DNA of 64,000 bases from JAFGCY01 sp964609245 (GTDB lineage Bacteria; 4484-113; JAFGCY01), in the NCBI GenBank assembly GCA_964609245.1, contig CAZSSB010000006.1, forward strand, positions 44,628 to 108,627, in the 5' to 3' direction. Every line of letters starts with the position of its first letter. The stretch's first letter is position 1. The position numbers and the translations under genes were made by a program. Below, one piece after another: positions 29,456 through 37,870 of the stretch. Below the pieces are notes generated by a model, which ran no database searches, was not told where the DNA came from, and was given only the letters and a program-made list of their open reading frames with translations.

Positions 29456-30984
29456 TTGAACAGGTCCTCGTACGACTTGGCCCCTTTCTCAAGCAGCTCC
29501 GGTCGCCGGACGCACTCGGTGATCACCCGGCACAGCGTCCTGATCCCGCTTTCGATGTCCTCCACGCTGCTTCGTGAGAACGACAGCCTCATTGCCGGTG
29601 CATCCTGCCTGTCCGGCATGCAAAACGTCGCCGGCAGAAACTCCACGCCGGCCTCGCGCGCCAGACTCAACAGTGGCAATGAGTTTATACCCGATGGGAG
29701 CTTGACCCACACGGTCAGACCCCCCTTGGGTACGTTGAAGCTGCAGCCACGCGGCAGGCAATCCTTGAGCGCCTTGCACATCGCGTTGCGCCGCCGCTTG
29801 TACTCCTTGACCGTCTTGCGCAGGTGCTTGGCGAAGTGTCCCTTCAAGATGAACTCGTGGAGCAGCACCTGCAGGAAGTAGCTGTCCCCTGAATCTGCCC
29901 CGATCTTCGCCCTAAGAAGGGGACGTGACAGCTGTGCCGGTGATGTAATCCAGCCGATGCGCAGACCCGGCAGGAAGCACTTGCTGAATGTCCCGATGTG
30001 GATAACATATCCCCCTGGATCGAGGCTCTTCAGCGGCGGTGGCGCCTCGCCTTCGTAGCGCAGCTGCCTTGCCCAGTCGTCTTCGATAATTGGCACACGG
30101 TGCCGTGCTGCAAGGCGAAGCAGGTGCTCGCGGCGTTCGGGAGAAAGCGTAGCGCCTGTCGGATTGTGATACGTGGGCACTGTGATCACCGCGCGAACCT
30201 CGCCCTGAGCCAAGACGCTGGCCAGATACTCCGTGTCCATGCCATTGGCGTCAACCGGCACTGGAACGCATTCAATGCGCTTGGCCAGAAGCAGATTGAG
30301 GATTCCCGTATACGTTGGCGTCTCAACAGCGACCTTCTGCCCCGGCCTCATGATTATGTCCAAGACAAGGGCCAGTGCACGTTGAAATCCACCTGTCAGG
30401 AGGATGTCGTTCTCACCTTCGGCCATTGGCACGCCCGCCAGCGCCATCTCACGCTCGATGTGCTCAACGAGGGGCTGGTAGCCCTGGGCGTGCGCCACGT
30501 CAAAGAAGAACTCCTTCGGATACCACAGCATGTTGGTGGCGATCTGCTTGATCCGCTCGAAGGGGAACAGCGCCGGATCCGGACTGGCCCAGCTGAAGCG
30601 GATCAGATCGCCATGCTTCCTGCTGCGCGGCATCCCGAAGAACTCGCTCTTGAAGTTGAATGGCTCCCACAGCATCGGCGGCAGCTCCGCCAGCGGGCTT
30701 CCCATCTCCTCGCGCGTCCTGAGGTTGGTGCCCAGCGCCACCTCGGGGTGCTCGATCACGAAGGTGCCGCTGCCGTGGCGCGTCTCGATGATGTTGTCCG
30801 CCGCCAGCTCGTCGTAGGCGCGGCGCACCGTCTTGACCGACACTCCCAGGCTGCGCGCCAGCTCGCGGACGCTGGGCAGCTTCTCGCCGGCCGCCAGCAG
30901 CCCATCCTGCACGAGCTGCGTGATCTGGCGCCGGATCTGCTCATACGCCGGCTCGTCGCTGTGCCGGTCGATCGTGAGGTTCAT
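29452..30984 (-). CDS. MocR-type regulator (GntR HTH fused to aminotransferase)
   Basis: 510 residues. N-terminal GntR winged helix (YEQIRRQITQLVQDGLLAAG, EKLPSVRELARSLGVSVKTV and HGSGTFVIE), then a fold type I aminotransferase domain with VPTYHNPTGATLS, IIEDDWARQLRY and the PLP lysine in HIGTFSKCFLPGLRIGWI (about residue 330). Such proteins sense PLP or amino-compounds; some are enzymes. It is coupled to the downstream dockerin-type lipoprotein, an unusual partner. A GATAAT box (30998-31003) and GGGGGAA lie before the ATG. Confidence 0.92.
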   Translation of the reverse strand: MNLTIDRHSDEPAYEQIRRQITQLVQDGLLAAGEKLPSVRELARSLGVSVKTVRRAYDELAADNIIETRHGSGTFVIEHPEVALGTNLRTREEMGSPLAELPPMLWEPFNFKSEFFGMPRSRKHGDLIRFSWASPDPALFPFERIKQIATNMLWYPKEFFFDVAHAQGYQPLVEHIEREMALAGVPMAEGENDILLTGGFQRALALVLDIIMRPGQKVAVETPTYTGILNLLLAKRIECVPVPVDANGMDTEYLASVLAQGEVRAVITVPTYHNPTGATLSPERREHLLRLAARHRVPIIEDDWARQLRYEGEAPPPLKSLDPGGYVIHIGTFSKCFLPGLRIGWITSPAQLSRPLLRAKIGADSGDSYFLQVLLHEFILKGHFAKHLRKTVKEYKRRRNAMCKALKDCLPRGCSFNVPKGGLTVWVKLPSGINSLPLLSLAREAGVEFLPATFCMPDRQDAPAMRLSFSRSSVEDIESGIRTLCRVITECVRRPELLEKGAKSYEDLFK

Positions 30985-30997
30985 GGTTCCCCCGTTA

Positions 30998-31003
30998 ATT
31001 ATC
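30998..31003 (-). promoter_or_regulatory. -10 box, MocR-lipoprotein operon
   Basis: GATAAT on the minus strand, 13 nt before ATG 30984, with GGGGGAA in the short leader. Confidence 0.55.
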
Positions 31004-31491
31004 CCCCCCGGTCAGGTATACACAAGGCACACTAGTGCCCCGATTATGGGTTCACACATTGCGCATCGCATCCACCTGGCGCCACGGCGCCCCGATCGCC
31101 GTCCCGGCCTTGGCTGCGCGCATCCTTGCCACGCGACCTTGACCGCCGGGCCCCTTGGACCCGAAGTGTGCACCCGAAAGTGTGGTCCAGCTGTGCCTTT
31201 GCCGCGGCGCACGTGGGGGGTACACTTGATCGTAAGCGGAGTGGTGATGCGGTACACAGATGGGAATTCACCAGGCCCAGCTTAGATGTAGCGCAGCATC
31301 GGTGAAGCCATAGACACTCTTCCGCGGACAAGTTGAAGCCATCGAGACCTGGGGGTGAGCGTGGGGCGATGGGAGTTCCACCTCACCAGGGCTCGTACCT
31401 CCTTTGGGGTGGCGCGGTCGACACGCCACCCCTTAACCTAAGCGGCGTGGGTTGCGGTCGGAACCTGCTGCTGATCTTCACCATATCTTTT

Positions 31492-31505
31492 TCCGCATAT
31501 GCGGA
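31492..31505. promoter_or_regulatory. Candidate operator, perfect 14-bp palindrome
   Basis: TCCGCATATGCGGA, 8 bp upstream of the TAGAAT box at 31514, so it covers the spacer and -35 region. A dimeric repressor site is likely by position; the regulator is unknown. Confidence 0.55.
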
Positions 31506-31513
31506 TAACATGG

Positions 31514-31519
31514 TAGAAT
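31514..31519 (+). promoter_or_regulatory. -10 box, aminotransferase-serA
   Basis: TAGAAT just downstream of the palindrome; leader of roughly 73 nt to ATG 31599. Confidence 0.55.
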
Positions 31520-31598
31520 TTCGCTGTCAGAGCCCGAACAGCCGGGGCGGGGCCGGGCGGGCTGGGAAGTAACTCAACGACCCCGGGCGGAGGAAGCC

Positions 31599-32774
31599 AT
31601 GCAGAAGTCTCATTTGTTCACACCTGGGCCGACGATGGTACCGGGAGATGTGGCTTTGGCCGGTGCCAAGGACATGATCCACCACCGCACCGACCAGTTC
31701 AAGGCGATCTACGTCAAGTGCGCCGGCCAGCTGAAGCAGCTGTTCGAGACCAGCCAGCCGGTGCTGGTGCTGCTGGGCAGCGGCACCGCCGCGATGGAGG
31801 CGGCGGTCGACGCCGTGGTGGCGCCGGGCGAGAAGATGATCAGCTTCAACGGCGGCAAGTTCGGCGAGCGCTGGGGCAAGATCGGCCGCAATCTGGGCTG
31901 CGACGTCCACGAGGTCAAGTACGAGTGGAGCGACTTCGCCGGCGTCGACAAGCTGGAGCAGGCGCTGAAGGACTGCCCGGACGCCGTGGCGGTGTTCTGC
32001 CAGCTCAACGAGACGGCCAGCGGCGTCGGCAATCCGGTCAAGGACCTCGCCGAGGTCTGCCACAAGGCGGGCAAGCTGATCGTGGTCGACGGCATCAGCG
32101 GCCTCAGCGCGATGAAGTGCCCGATGGACGAGTGGGGCCTCGACATCGTGCTGACCGGCAGCCAGAAAGGCCTGATGCTGCCGCCGGGCCTGGCGTTCAT
32201 CGCCATGAGCGAGAAGGCGCAGCAGAAGATGGCCGGCCACGGCGCGCGGCTGTTCTACAACGATCTGCGGGCCCAGCTCAAGGCCGACGGCAAATCCACC
32301 CACGCCTGGACCAGCGGCGTCAGCCTCTACCAGCAGCTCAGCGTGGCGCTGGACATGATGCTCGAGGAAGGCATCGACAACATCATCCACCGCTGCCACG
32401 TCCAGGGCGACGCGGTGCGGGCGGCGGCGAAGGCCCACGGCTTCGAGCTGCTCAACGCGGCGAGCCCCGGCGACGTGCTGACCCCGATCCTGATGCCCGA
32501 GAGCGTCAAGGCCAGCGAGGTCGCCAAGTACTGCCGCGGCCACTGGGGCATCTACTTCGCCGCCGGTCAGGACGACTACAAGGACAAGATCGTCCGCATC
32601 GGCCACCTGGGCTATCAGGACCACTTCGAGACGATCATGGCGATCGCCGCCTTCGAGATGGCGATGAAACACTTCGGCCTCGACATCGAGCTGGGCAAGG
32701 GCGTCAAGGCGGCCCAGGAGATCCTGATGGCGGACCTGGAAGAGCAGGAGAGGAAGTCCGCGGCGGCGGGCTAG
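31599..32774 (+). CDS. Class V aminotransferase (serine/phosphoserine type)
   Basis: 391 residues from ATG with GGAGGAAG upstream. Starts MQKSHLFTPGPTMVPGDVAL and has IHHRTDQF, VLLGSGTAAMEAAV, VDGISGLSAM and the PLP-lysine loop TGSQKGLMLPPGLAF. The family covers serine-glyoxylate, alanine-glyoxylate and non-canonical phosphoserine aminotransferases. Placement directly before a SerA-type dehydrogenase argues for the second step of serine synthesis from 3-phosphoglycerate, an inference from context. Confidence 0.88.
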   Translation: MQKSHLFTPGPTMVPGDVALAGAKDMIHHRTDQFKAIYVKCAGQLKQLFETSQPVLVLLGSGTAAMEAAVDAVVAPGEKMISFNGGKFGERWGKIGRNLGCDVHEVKYEWSDFAGVDKLEQALKDCPDAVAVFCQLNETASGVGNPVKDLAEVCHKAGKLIVVDGISGLSAMKCPMDEWGLDIVLTGSQKGLMLPPGLAFIAMSEKAQQKMAGHGARLFYNDLRAQLKADGKSTHAWTSGVSLYQQLSVALDMMLEEGIDNIIHRCHVQGDAVRAAAKAHGFELLNAASPGDVLTPILMPESVKASEVAKYCRGHWGIYFAAGQDDYKDKIVRIGHLGYQDHFETIMAIAAFEMAMKHFGLDIELGKGVKAAQEILMADLEEQERKSAAAG

Positions 32775-32779
32775 ACATC

Positions 32780-32860
32780 TTGGTGGCGCGGGCGTCGCGC
32801 CCGCGATCGTAGATTGGTGGCGCGGGCGTCGCGCCCGCGAATGGCGGCCGGGACGGCCGC
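32780..32860. repeat. Tandem palindromic repeat between aminotransferase and serA
   Basis: A 27-nt element containing GCGGGCGTCGCGCCCGC occurs twice in direct order (32780-32806 and 32814-32840), followed by a third palindrome GGCGGCCGGGACGGCCGCC. All form stable hairpins. Confidence 0.85.
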
Positions 32861-32889
32861 CCCACCGGTAATGTATCGGGAGGATTAAC

Positions 32890-33819
32890 ATGGCAAAGGT
32901 CCTGGTATGCGATCCGATGGCCGACGGGCCGCTGGAGCAGATGCGGGCGGTTCCGCATCTGGAGGTCACCTACTCGCCGGACGTGACGCCTGAGGAACTG
33001 CTGACGGCGGTCAAGGGCATGCACGCGATGGTGGTGCGCGGCCGCACCAAGGTGACCGAGGAGGTCATCGACGCTTTCGATGAGATGAAGGTCATCGTGC
33101 GCGGCGGGGTCGGCATCGACAACATCAAGCACGAATACGCGGCCGGCAAGGGCGTGGAGACGAAGAACACCCCCGCGGCCTCCAGCCAGAGCGTGGCGGA
33201 ACTGGCGCTGGCGATGATGTTCGCGCTGGCCCGCAAGGTGGTGCCGGCGACGGGCAGCATGCAGGCCGGCAAGTGGGAGAAGAAGGCGTTCAAGGGCACC
33301 GAGCTCAGCGGCAAGACGCTGGGCCTCGTCGGCCTGGGACGCATCGCGCGGGCGCTCGGCAAGATGGGCCATGCCCTGGGGATGCGCGTGATCGGCACGG
33401 ACCCGTATGTCAACGCGGCGGACGTCAAGGAGTTTCCGGTCGAGGGCGTCAGCCTGGAAGAGGTGATGCGGGGCAGCGACTACATCAGCGTGCACGTGCC
33501 CCACACCGGCGAGACGCACCATCTGCTGGACGCCGCGATGTTGGGCATGATGAAGCCGACGGCGTTCCTGGTGGACTGCAGCCGCGGCGGGGTGCGGGAC
33601 GACAGCGCGCTGGTCGCCCTGCTGAGGGACGGCAAGATCGCGGGCGCGGGGCTGGACGTGTTCGAGACGGAGCCGCCGGAGAGCAATCCGTTCGAGGGGA
33701 TGGAAAGCGTCGTAATGGCGCCGCACCAGGGCGCCCAGACCGCCGAGGGCCAGAGCCGTGTCGGCTACGAGGTCGTCGAGATCCTCGACGCCTACTTCAA
33801 GGCCGAAGCGGGCGCGTAG
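32890..33819 (+). CDS. serA: D-3-phosphoglycerate dehydrogenase, short form
   Basis: 309 residues; the ACT-containing C-terminal regulatory region of long SerA proteins is absent. Rossmann motif LGLVGLGRIARALG, RGGVGIDNI near the substrate site, VHVPHTGETHHLL, NCSRGG-like DCSRGGVRDD and catalytic His in MAPHQGAQTAEGQ. It oxidises 3-phosphoglycerate to 3-phosphohydroxypyruvate with NAD. GGGAGGATTAAC precedes the ATG. Grouped with the aminotransferase upstream, though repeat hairpins separate them. Other 2-hydroxyacid dehydrogenases remain possible. Confidence 0.88.
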   Translation: MAKVLVCDPMADGPLEQMRAVPHLEVTYSPDVTPEELLTAVKGMHAMVVRGRTKVTEEVIDAFDEMKVIVRGGVGIDNIKHEYAAGKGVETKNTPAASSQSVAELALAMMFALARKVVPATGSMQAGKWEKKAFKGTELSGKTLGLVGLGRIARALGKMGHALGMRVIGTDPYVNAADVKEFPVEGVSLEEVMRGSDYISVHVPHTGETHHLLDAAMLGMMKPTAFLVDCSRGGVRDDSALVALLRDGKIAGAGLDVFETEPPESNPFEGMESVVMAPHQGAQTAEGQSRVGYEVVEILDAYFKAEAGA

Positions 33820-33841
33820 AAGCAGCGGCACAGCTGCGCAG

Positions 33842-33847
33842 TACAAT
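33842..33847 (+). promoter_or_regulatory. -10 box of leaderless promoter, LVIVD protein
   Basis: TACAAT, 6 nt before ATG 33854. Confidence 0.7.
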
Positions 33848-33853
33848 GGAACC

Positions 33854-34900
33854 ATGGTGGCCGCTGCTCATGGATCGAGGCTTCGTCGCACGATCATCTC
33901 CATCGCTGCGGCGATCTTGACGCTTGTGCCCCTGCTGACGACTGCCTGCTACCCAGGTGGCCTGTCCCAGGTGGGTTCATACAAAGGCCCCTATCGTGGC
34001 AACTACTTCTACGATCTGGAGCTGATCGGCGACACCGCCTATCTCACGGACAACTACGGCGCCGTCGCCGTCGATGTCAGCGATCCGCGCCGCCCGCGGG
34101 AGGTGGTCAGGATCGACGCTGGCGGGGCCTGCTTCGCCGTAACGGCTAGCGAAGGCTACATGTATCTCGGCGGGGGTCGCGGCCTGATGGTCGTCGATAT
34201 CTCGGATCCCGATTCCCCGCGGACCGTCGGCGATCACGACCTCGCAGCGGAAGCCTACGATCTCCTCGTGCTGGCTTCCCGACTGCTGATCGCCGACAAC
34301 GCGGGCGGGCTGGTGATCGTCGACATCTCCGACCCCCAGAACCTGGTCGAGGTGTCGCGGCTGGACACCCAGGGACCGTGCCGGGGCTTGTCGGCTGCAG
34401 GCGCTACGCTCTATGCCTCGGACGTGGGCCAGGGCGTACTGATTGTCGACATCGCGGACATGGCCCTGCCCCAGCTCACGGGCACGATTGCGGATACCGA
34501 GGGGGCGTGCGGGCTCAAGGCAGCCGGGGAGCTGCTGCAGGTGCACTTCCACGGTGAGGGCGTGAAGCTCTACGACATCAGCGAGCCGGAGCTACCGGCC
34601 TTGCTCGGCAGCATTGATCCAGAGTGGGCGAGCAACACCTACACTCCTGCATCGCCCTCCCCGCTACCGTCCGAAGACAGCTCCGCTCCGGCGTTGATTG
34701 AACCATACGCGGGCTCCGGGCACCTGATGGCTGTTCGCAACGGCCTTCGCGGTGTGTCGGTCTGGGACCTGGCAGACCAGTCTGAGCCGCGGCTGATCGG
34801 CTACTACCCGACCCGCGGAGGCAGCCATGGCCTGCACTGCCGGGGCGATTACGTCTTCTCGGCGATGGACAGGCTGATAATACTCACGCCGGCGCCTTGA
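33854..34900 (+). CDS. LVIVD-repeat surface protein, probable lipoprotein
   Basis: 348 residues. A twin-Arg-containing N-terminus leads to a hydrophobic stretch ending LLTTAC, a weak lipobox. The body contains at least five LVIVD-type units recognised by a core such as GLMVVDISDPDSPR, GLVIVDISDPQNLVE, GVLIVDIADMALPQ, GVKLYDISEPELPA and GVSVWDLADQSEPR. These repeats usually build a propeller on the cell surface. Ligand unknown. Start set by the TACAAT box 6 nt upstream. Confidence 0.82.
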   Translation: MVAAAHGSRLRRTIISIAAAILTLVPLLTTACYPGGLSQVGSYKGPYRGNYFYDLELIGDTAYLTDNYGAVAVDVSDPRRPREVVRIDAGGACFAVTASEGYMYLGGGRGLMVVDISDPDSPRTVGDHDLAAEAYDLLVLASRLLIADNAGGLVIVDISDPQNLVEVSRLDTQGPCRGLSAAGATLYASDVGQGVLIVDIADMALPQLTGTIADTEGACGLKAAGELLQVHFHGEGVKLYDISEPELPALLGSIDPEWASNTYTPASPSPLPSEDSSAPALIEPYAGSGHLMAVRNGLRGVSVWDLADQSEPRLIGYYPTRGGSHGLHCRGDYVFSAMDRLIILTPAP

Positions 34901-34937
34901 CGGCAGCGGCGGCGTCCAGCGGGATGAAGCGGCGAGT

Positions 34938-35423
34938 CTACTCCTCTTCCGGCTGGCGTTTGAGCTTGACCGTGCCGTCTTCCAGGATCACGTCGTCGGA
35001 GTAGTCCGGCAGGTCCGTCTTGGCCGGCTTGCTGATCACCTTGCCGTCGAGGTCGAACTCGCACCCGTAGCAGGGGCAGCGAAACACCTGGTCCTCAGGG
35101 ATGTATTCCAGCAGGCACTTGAGGTAGGTGCAGATTGCCGACAGCACCACCCAGCGCGCCGTCTGCTTGTTGATCCGCTCGCGTCTGACGAAGACCTTTT
35201 CGATATCCATCAGGTTGCCCTCGGCGTCGCGGAAGACGGCCTTGACCAGCACCGGCTCGTCGCAGCAGAGGTCATCGGCGTCGCCCAGCTCCGCGATCCA
35301 AGCCCCGTCGTAGGGATCTTCATCCTCGGTGTCCTGGCCGTAGCCCGCCGCGGGCAGCAGCACCGCCAGCAGCGCCACCAGGGCCGCCAGCCGGAGTATC
35401 TGTCTGTCGAGTCGCGTGTGCAT
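34938..35423 (-). CDS. Exported Rieske-like protein with Tyr at both ligand-His positions
   Basis: 161 residues from ATG 35423 (GGAG just upstream; an in-frame ATG at 35447 is possible). Signal sequence up to AAGYGQ. The two Rieske boxes are recognisable but read ICTYLKC and RCPCYGCEF. The canonical forms are CTHLGC and CPCHGS, so both iron-ligating His are Tyr (residues 100 and 119; codons TAC). The ligand Cys (98, 116) and disulfide Cys (103, 118) are kept, and an extra Cys 121 appears. Spacing between boxes and the FDLDGKVISKPAK tail match the fold. Cluster state cannot be predicted. It lies downstream of prfB. Confidence 0.75.
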   Translation of the reverse strand: MHTRLDRQILRLAALVALLAVLLPAAGYGQDTEDEDPYDGAWIAELGDADDLCCDEPVLVKAVFRDAEGNLMDIEKVFVRRERINKQTARWVVLSAICTYLKCLLEYIPEDQVFRCPCYGCEFDLDGKVISKPAKTDLPDYSDDVILEDGTVKLKRQPEEE

Positions 35424-35505
35424 AGCTCCATTCCGGCCGCGGTTCATCGCGCGGCCAGCCTTACAACTCTACCAGCTGCTGCGACTGAGCGCGCCGCGCC
35501 GATGT

Positions 35506-36646
35506 TCAGGGGGCCGGCGACTGCTGCAGTTCGCGTTGCTCACGCAGCCACTTCAGTCCGGCCCAGATGAAGGGCGTCAGCTCGCCGTCCAGCACTCGCT
35601 GCGCACTGCTGGTCTCGTAGTCCGTGCGCAGGTCCTTAACCAGCTGGTAGGGGTGCAGGAAGTAGGAGCGGATCTGGGTGCCCCAGGTGATGTCGGTCTG
35701 CACCCCGCGCAGGTCCTCAATGCGCTCCTTCTTGAGTTCCAGCATCAGGGCCACCAGCTTGCTCTTCAGCTGCCGAAGCGCCGTCTGGCGGTTCAGATAC
35801 TGGCTGCGCTCGTTTTGGCAGCTGACCACGATGCCCGTCGGCTCATGGGTCAGCCGCACAGCGCTGGAGGTCTTGTTGACGTGCTGGCCACCGGCGCTCG
35901 AGGCGCGGAAGACGTCCATCTTGATGTCCTTTTCGTCCACTTCGACCTTAGCGTCATCGCCCAGTTCCGGGATTACGTCAACGCCGACAAACGAAGTGTG
36001 CCGGCGGCGGGTGTTGTCGAACGGCGAGATCCGCACCAGCCGGTGAGTGCCCCGCTCGGCCTTGAGCAGGCCGTAGGGATGCCGGCCGCTGATGCGGAAG
36101 GTCAGCGACTGAAATCCGGCCCGCTCGCCGCGGTGCTCGTGCGTCACTTCCAGCTTCAGCCGCTCGCGCTCGGCCCACATCCCGTACATGCGGAACAGCA
36201 TTTCTGCGAAGTCGCAGGAATCGTCACCACCCGCGCCGGCGCGCAGCGTCACCAGGGCCGGATCATCATCGTACTCGCCGTCGAGCAATCCCTCCAGCTC
36301 CAGGGCCTGAACGCGCTGGGCGAGTCGCTCGATCTCCTCGGAGATACCCTCCAGTTCGCGCTCGTCCTCGGCCTTGCCCTCCTCCCCGATCAGCGCCCAC
36401 AGCGCCTCGAGATCCTCCACGCCCTGCGAGACCTCGTCGTACTGCTTCAGCGTGGCGTCAAGGCTGGCGATCTCCTGACTGACGCGGGTGGCCTGGGCGT
36501 GGTCGTCCCAGAAACCGTCCTGCTCGCGCAGTGCTTCCAGCTCGGCCAGCCGCGCGCGCTTGGCGTCGAGGTCAAAGGTACCTCCGCATATCCGTCAGCG
36601 CAGTACTGAACCGCGCCAACTCGGCACGTATTTCGTGGGGTTGCAC
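35506..36646 (-). CDS. prfB: Peptide chain release factor 2, programmed +1 frameshift
   Basis: ORF1 runs from GTG 36646 for 24 codons to a UGA at 36574-36572 within CTT TGA C; a +1 shift there continues for 355 codons to 35506 (379 residues in all). The Shine-Dalgarno-like CGGAGG just before the slip site is the classical stimulator. The product has VRISPFDNTRRRHTSF, the SPF recognition motif, and SSAGGQHVNKTSSAV with the catalytic GGQ. RF2 ends translation at UAA and UGA and autoregulates through this shift. The start is leaderless: TATAAT lies 7 nt upstream. UGA is therefore a genuine stop here. Confidence 0.96.
36571..36587 (-). promoter_or_regulatory. prfB +1 frameshift site
   Basis: Minus strand: CGGAGG stimulator, then TAC CTT TGA C. 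Ribosomes slip +1 on CTT when UGA decoding is slow. Confidence 0.95.
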
Positions 36647-36653
36647 CGCTGGG

Positions 36654-36659
36654 ATTATA
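36654..36659 (-). promoter_or_regulatory. -10 box of leaderless promoter, prfB
   Basis: TATAAT on the minus strand, 7 nt before GTG 36646. Confidence 0.75.
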
Positions 36660-36685
36660 CCGGCTGCGGCTTCGCACCGGAGCGG

Positions 36686-36691
36686 TATAAT
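36686..36691 (+). promoter_or_regulatory. -10 box, histidine kinase
   Basis: TATAAT, divergent from prfB; about 35 nt before GTG 36727, which has AGGTGA just upstream. Confidence 0.65.
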
Positions 36692-36726
36692 CAGCCAGCG
36701 CAAGGCGGTCCGGCCGTAGGTGACAT

Positions 36727-37860
36727 GTGAAGCTCTTAACCCAGTTCATCAGACAGCTCAATACGCCGGCGCAGCTCTGGGCGCCGGACGGCACCGTGCT
36801 GCTGACCAATGCCAGGTTCAACGAGTTGTTTCGGCTGCCCGCCCTGCTGGACTGGTCCCGCTACAAGCTGTCGCTGCTCACCGACCCCCAGGCCGTCGAC
36901 GCCGGCATCGTCGCGATGTTCCGGCGGGCGCTGGAGGGCATGCCCACCGAGATCCAGTCCTTCAGCTACGAGACCGCCCGCAATCCGGAGGCCAGGCAGG
37001 ACGAGTCGGAGACGCTGGTGCTGGGCTTCGATCTGCAGCCGCTGCTGACCGAGGCCGGCGACCTGGCCTGCGTGGTCTGCCTGGTCACCGATCACGCCAG
37101 CACGGGTACTCGCTTCGAGCATGAGCTGATGCGCAGCCAGAAGATGGAGAACATCGAGCGGCTCGCCAGCGGCGTGGCCCACGAATTCAACAACATCTTC
37201 ACCGGCATCAAGGGGATGACCGAGCTGATCAAGGACGAGGTCGATCAGACGTCGGAGATCCGCGAGTTCGCCGACATCATTCACCAGAACATCGCCCGCG
37301 GCGCGGAGTTGATCCAGCAGCTGAGCAGTTTCGCCCGCGACGTGCCGGTCAACCTGCGCCGCATGACGCTGTCGGGCTACCTTGAGCGGGCGCTGCCGCT
37401 GATGCAGATGCACGTTCAGCGGCGGGTAACCATCGAAACAGAGATCAGGCGTGACGGCGAGGTGCTGATCGACGCCAGCCGCCTGGACCAGGCGCTGGCC
37501 AACCTGCTGCTCAATGCCCGGGACGCGATGGGCGGCCGGGGCAAGGTCCGGATCGTGATCGATGACACGGCCCCGACGCCGGCGTCGGGCCACGTCCTGC
37601 CCGAGGGCGTCGAGTGGCGGATGATCGAGATCGCGGATGCGGGTCCCGGCATCCCGCCGGAACTCCGCCTGCGGGCGCTGGAGCCGTTCTTCACCACCAA
37701 GGAGCGGGGCAAGGCCACCGGCCTGGGCCTGTCCGTGGCCAGCCGGATCATCCTCTCCCACAACGGCATGCTGACGGTCGGTGAGTCCGCCGACCTGGGG
37801 GGAGCGGCGCTCCGCGTTTTCCTGCCGCTGGCTGCGGCGGAGAGCGAGGCCCACGGCTGA
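36727..37860 (+). CDS. PAS-like sensor histidine kinase, soluble
   Basis: 377 residues from GTG. A PAS-like sensing region (1-120, TPAQLWAPDGTVLLTNARFNEL) is followed by a HisKA-type dimerisation helix with the phosphorylated His in LASGVAHEFNNIFTGIKGM and a HATPase_c domain (NLLLNARDAMGG, ADAGPGIPP, GLGLSVASRI). No transmembrane segment, so it senses a cytoplasmic signal. No response regulator is adjacent, making it an orphan kinase. Stops 10 nt before the convergent lipid-kinase gene. Confidence 0.9.
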   Translation: MKLLTQFIRQLNTPAQLWAPDGTVLLTNARFNELFRLPALLDWSRYKLSLLTDPQAVDAGIVAMFRRALEGMPTEIQSFSYETARNPEARQDESETLVLGFDLQPLLTEAGDLACVVCLVTDHASTGTRFEHELMRSQKMENIERLASGVAHEFNNIFTGIKGMTELIKDEVDQTSEIREFADIIHQNIARGAELIQQLSSFARDVPVNLRRMTLSGYLERALPLMQMHVQRRVTIETEIRRDGEVLIDASRLDQALANLLLNARDAMGGRGKVRIVIDDTAPTPASGHVLPEGVEWRMIEIADAGPGIPPELRLRALEPFFTTKERGKATGLGLSVASRIILSHNGMLTVGESADLGGAALRVFLPLAAAESEAHG

Positions 37861-37870
37861 GGCCTGCCGC

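Larger units (their letters stand above)
31004..31598. other. Long intergenic region without a convincing gene
   Basis: About 600 bp between divergent operons. Short open frames on both strands show no family resemblance or start signals. It holds a hairpin GGGGTGGCG/CGCCACCCC (31406-31432, no T-run), a 14-bp palindrome and a TAGAAT box (both listed separately), and a leader of about 75 nt before the aminotransferase gene. A small RNA cannot be excluded. Confidence 0.5.

Noticed and set aside
31333..31572. 79-codon plus frame in the large intergenic region
   Set aside because: Covers the palindrome, promoter and hairpin; no start site or resemblance to a protein family.
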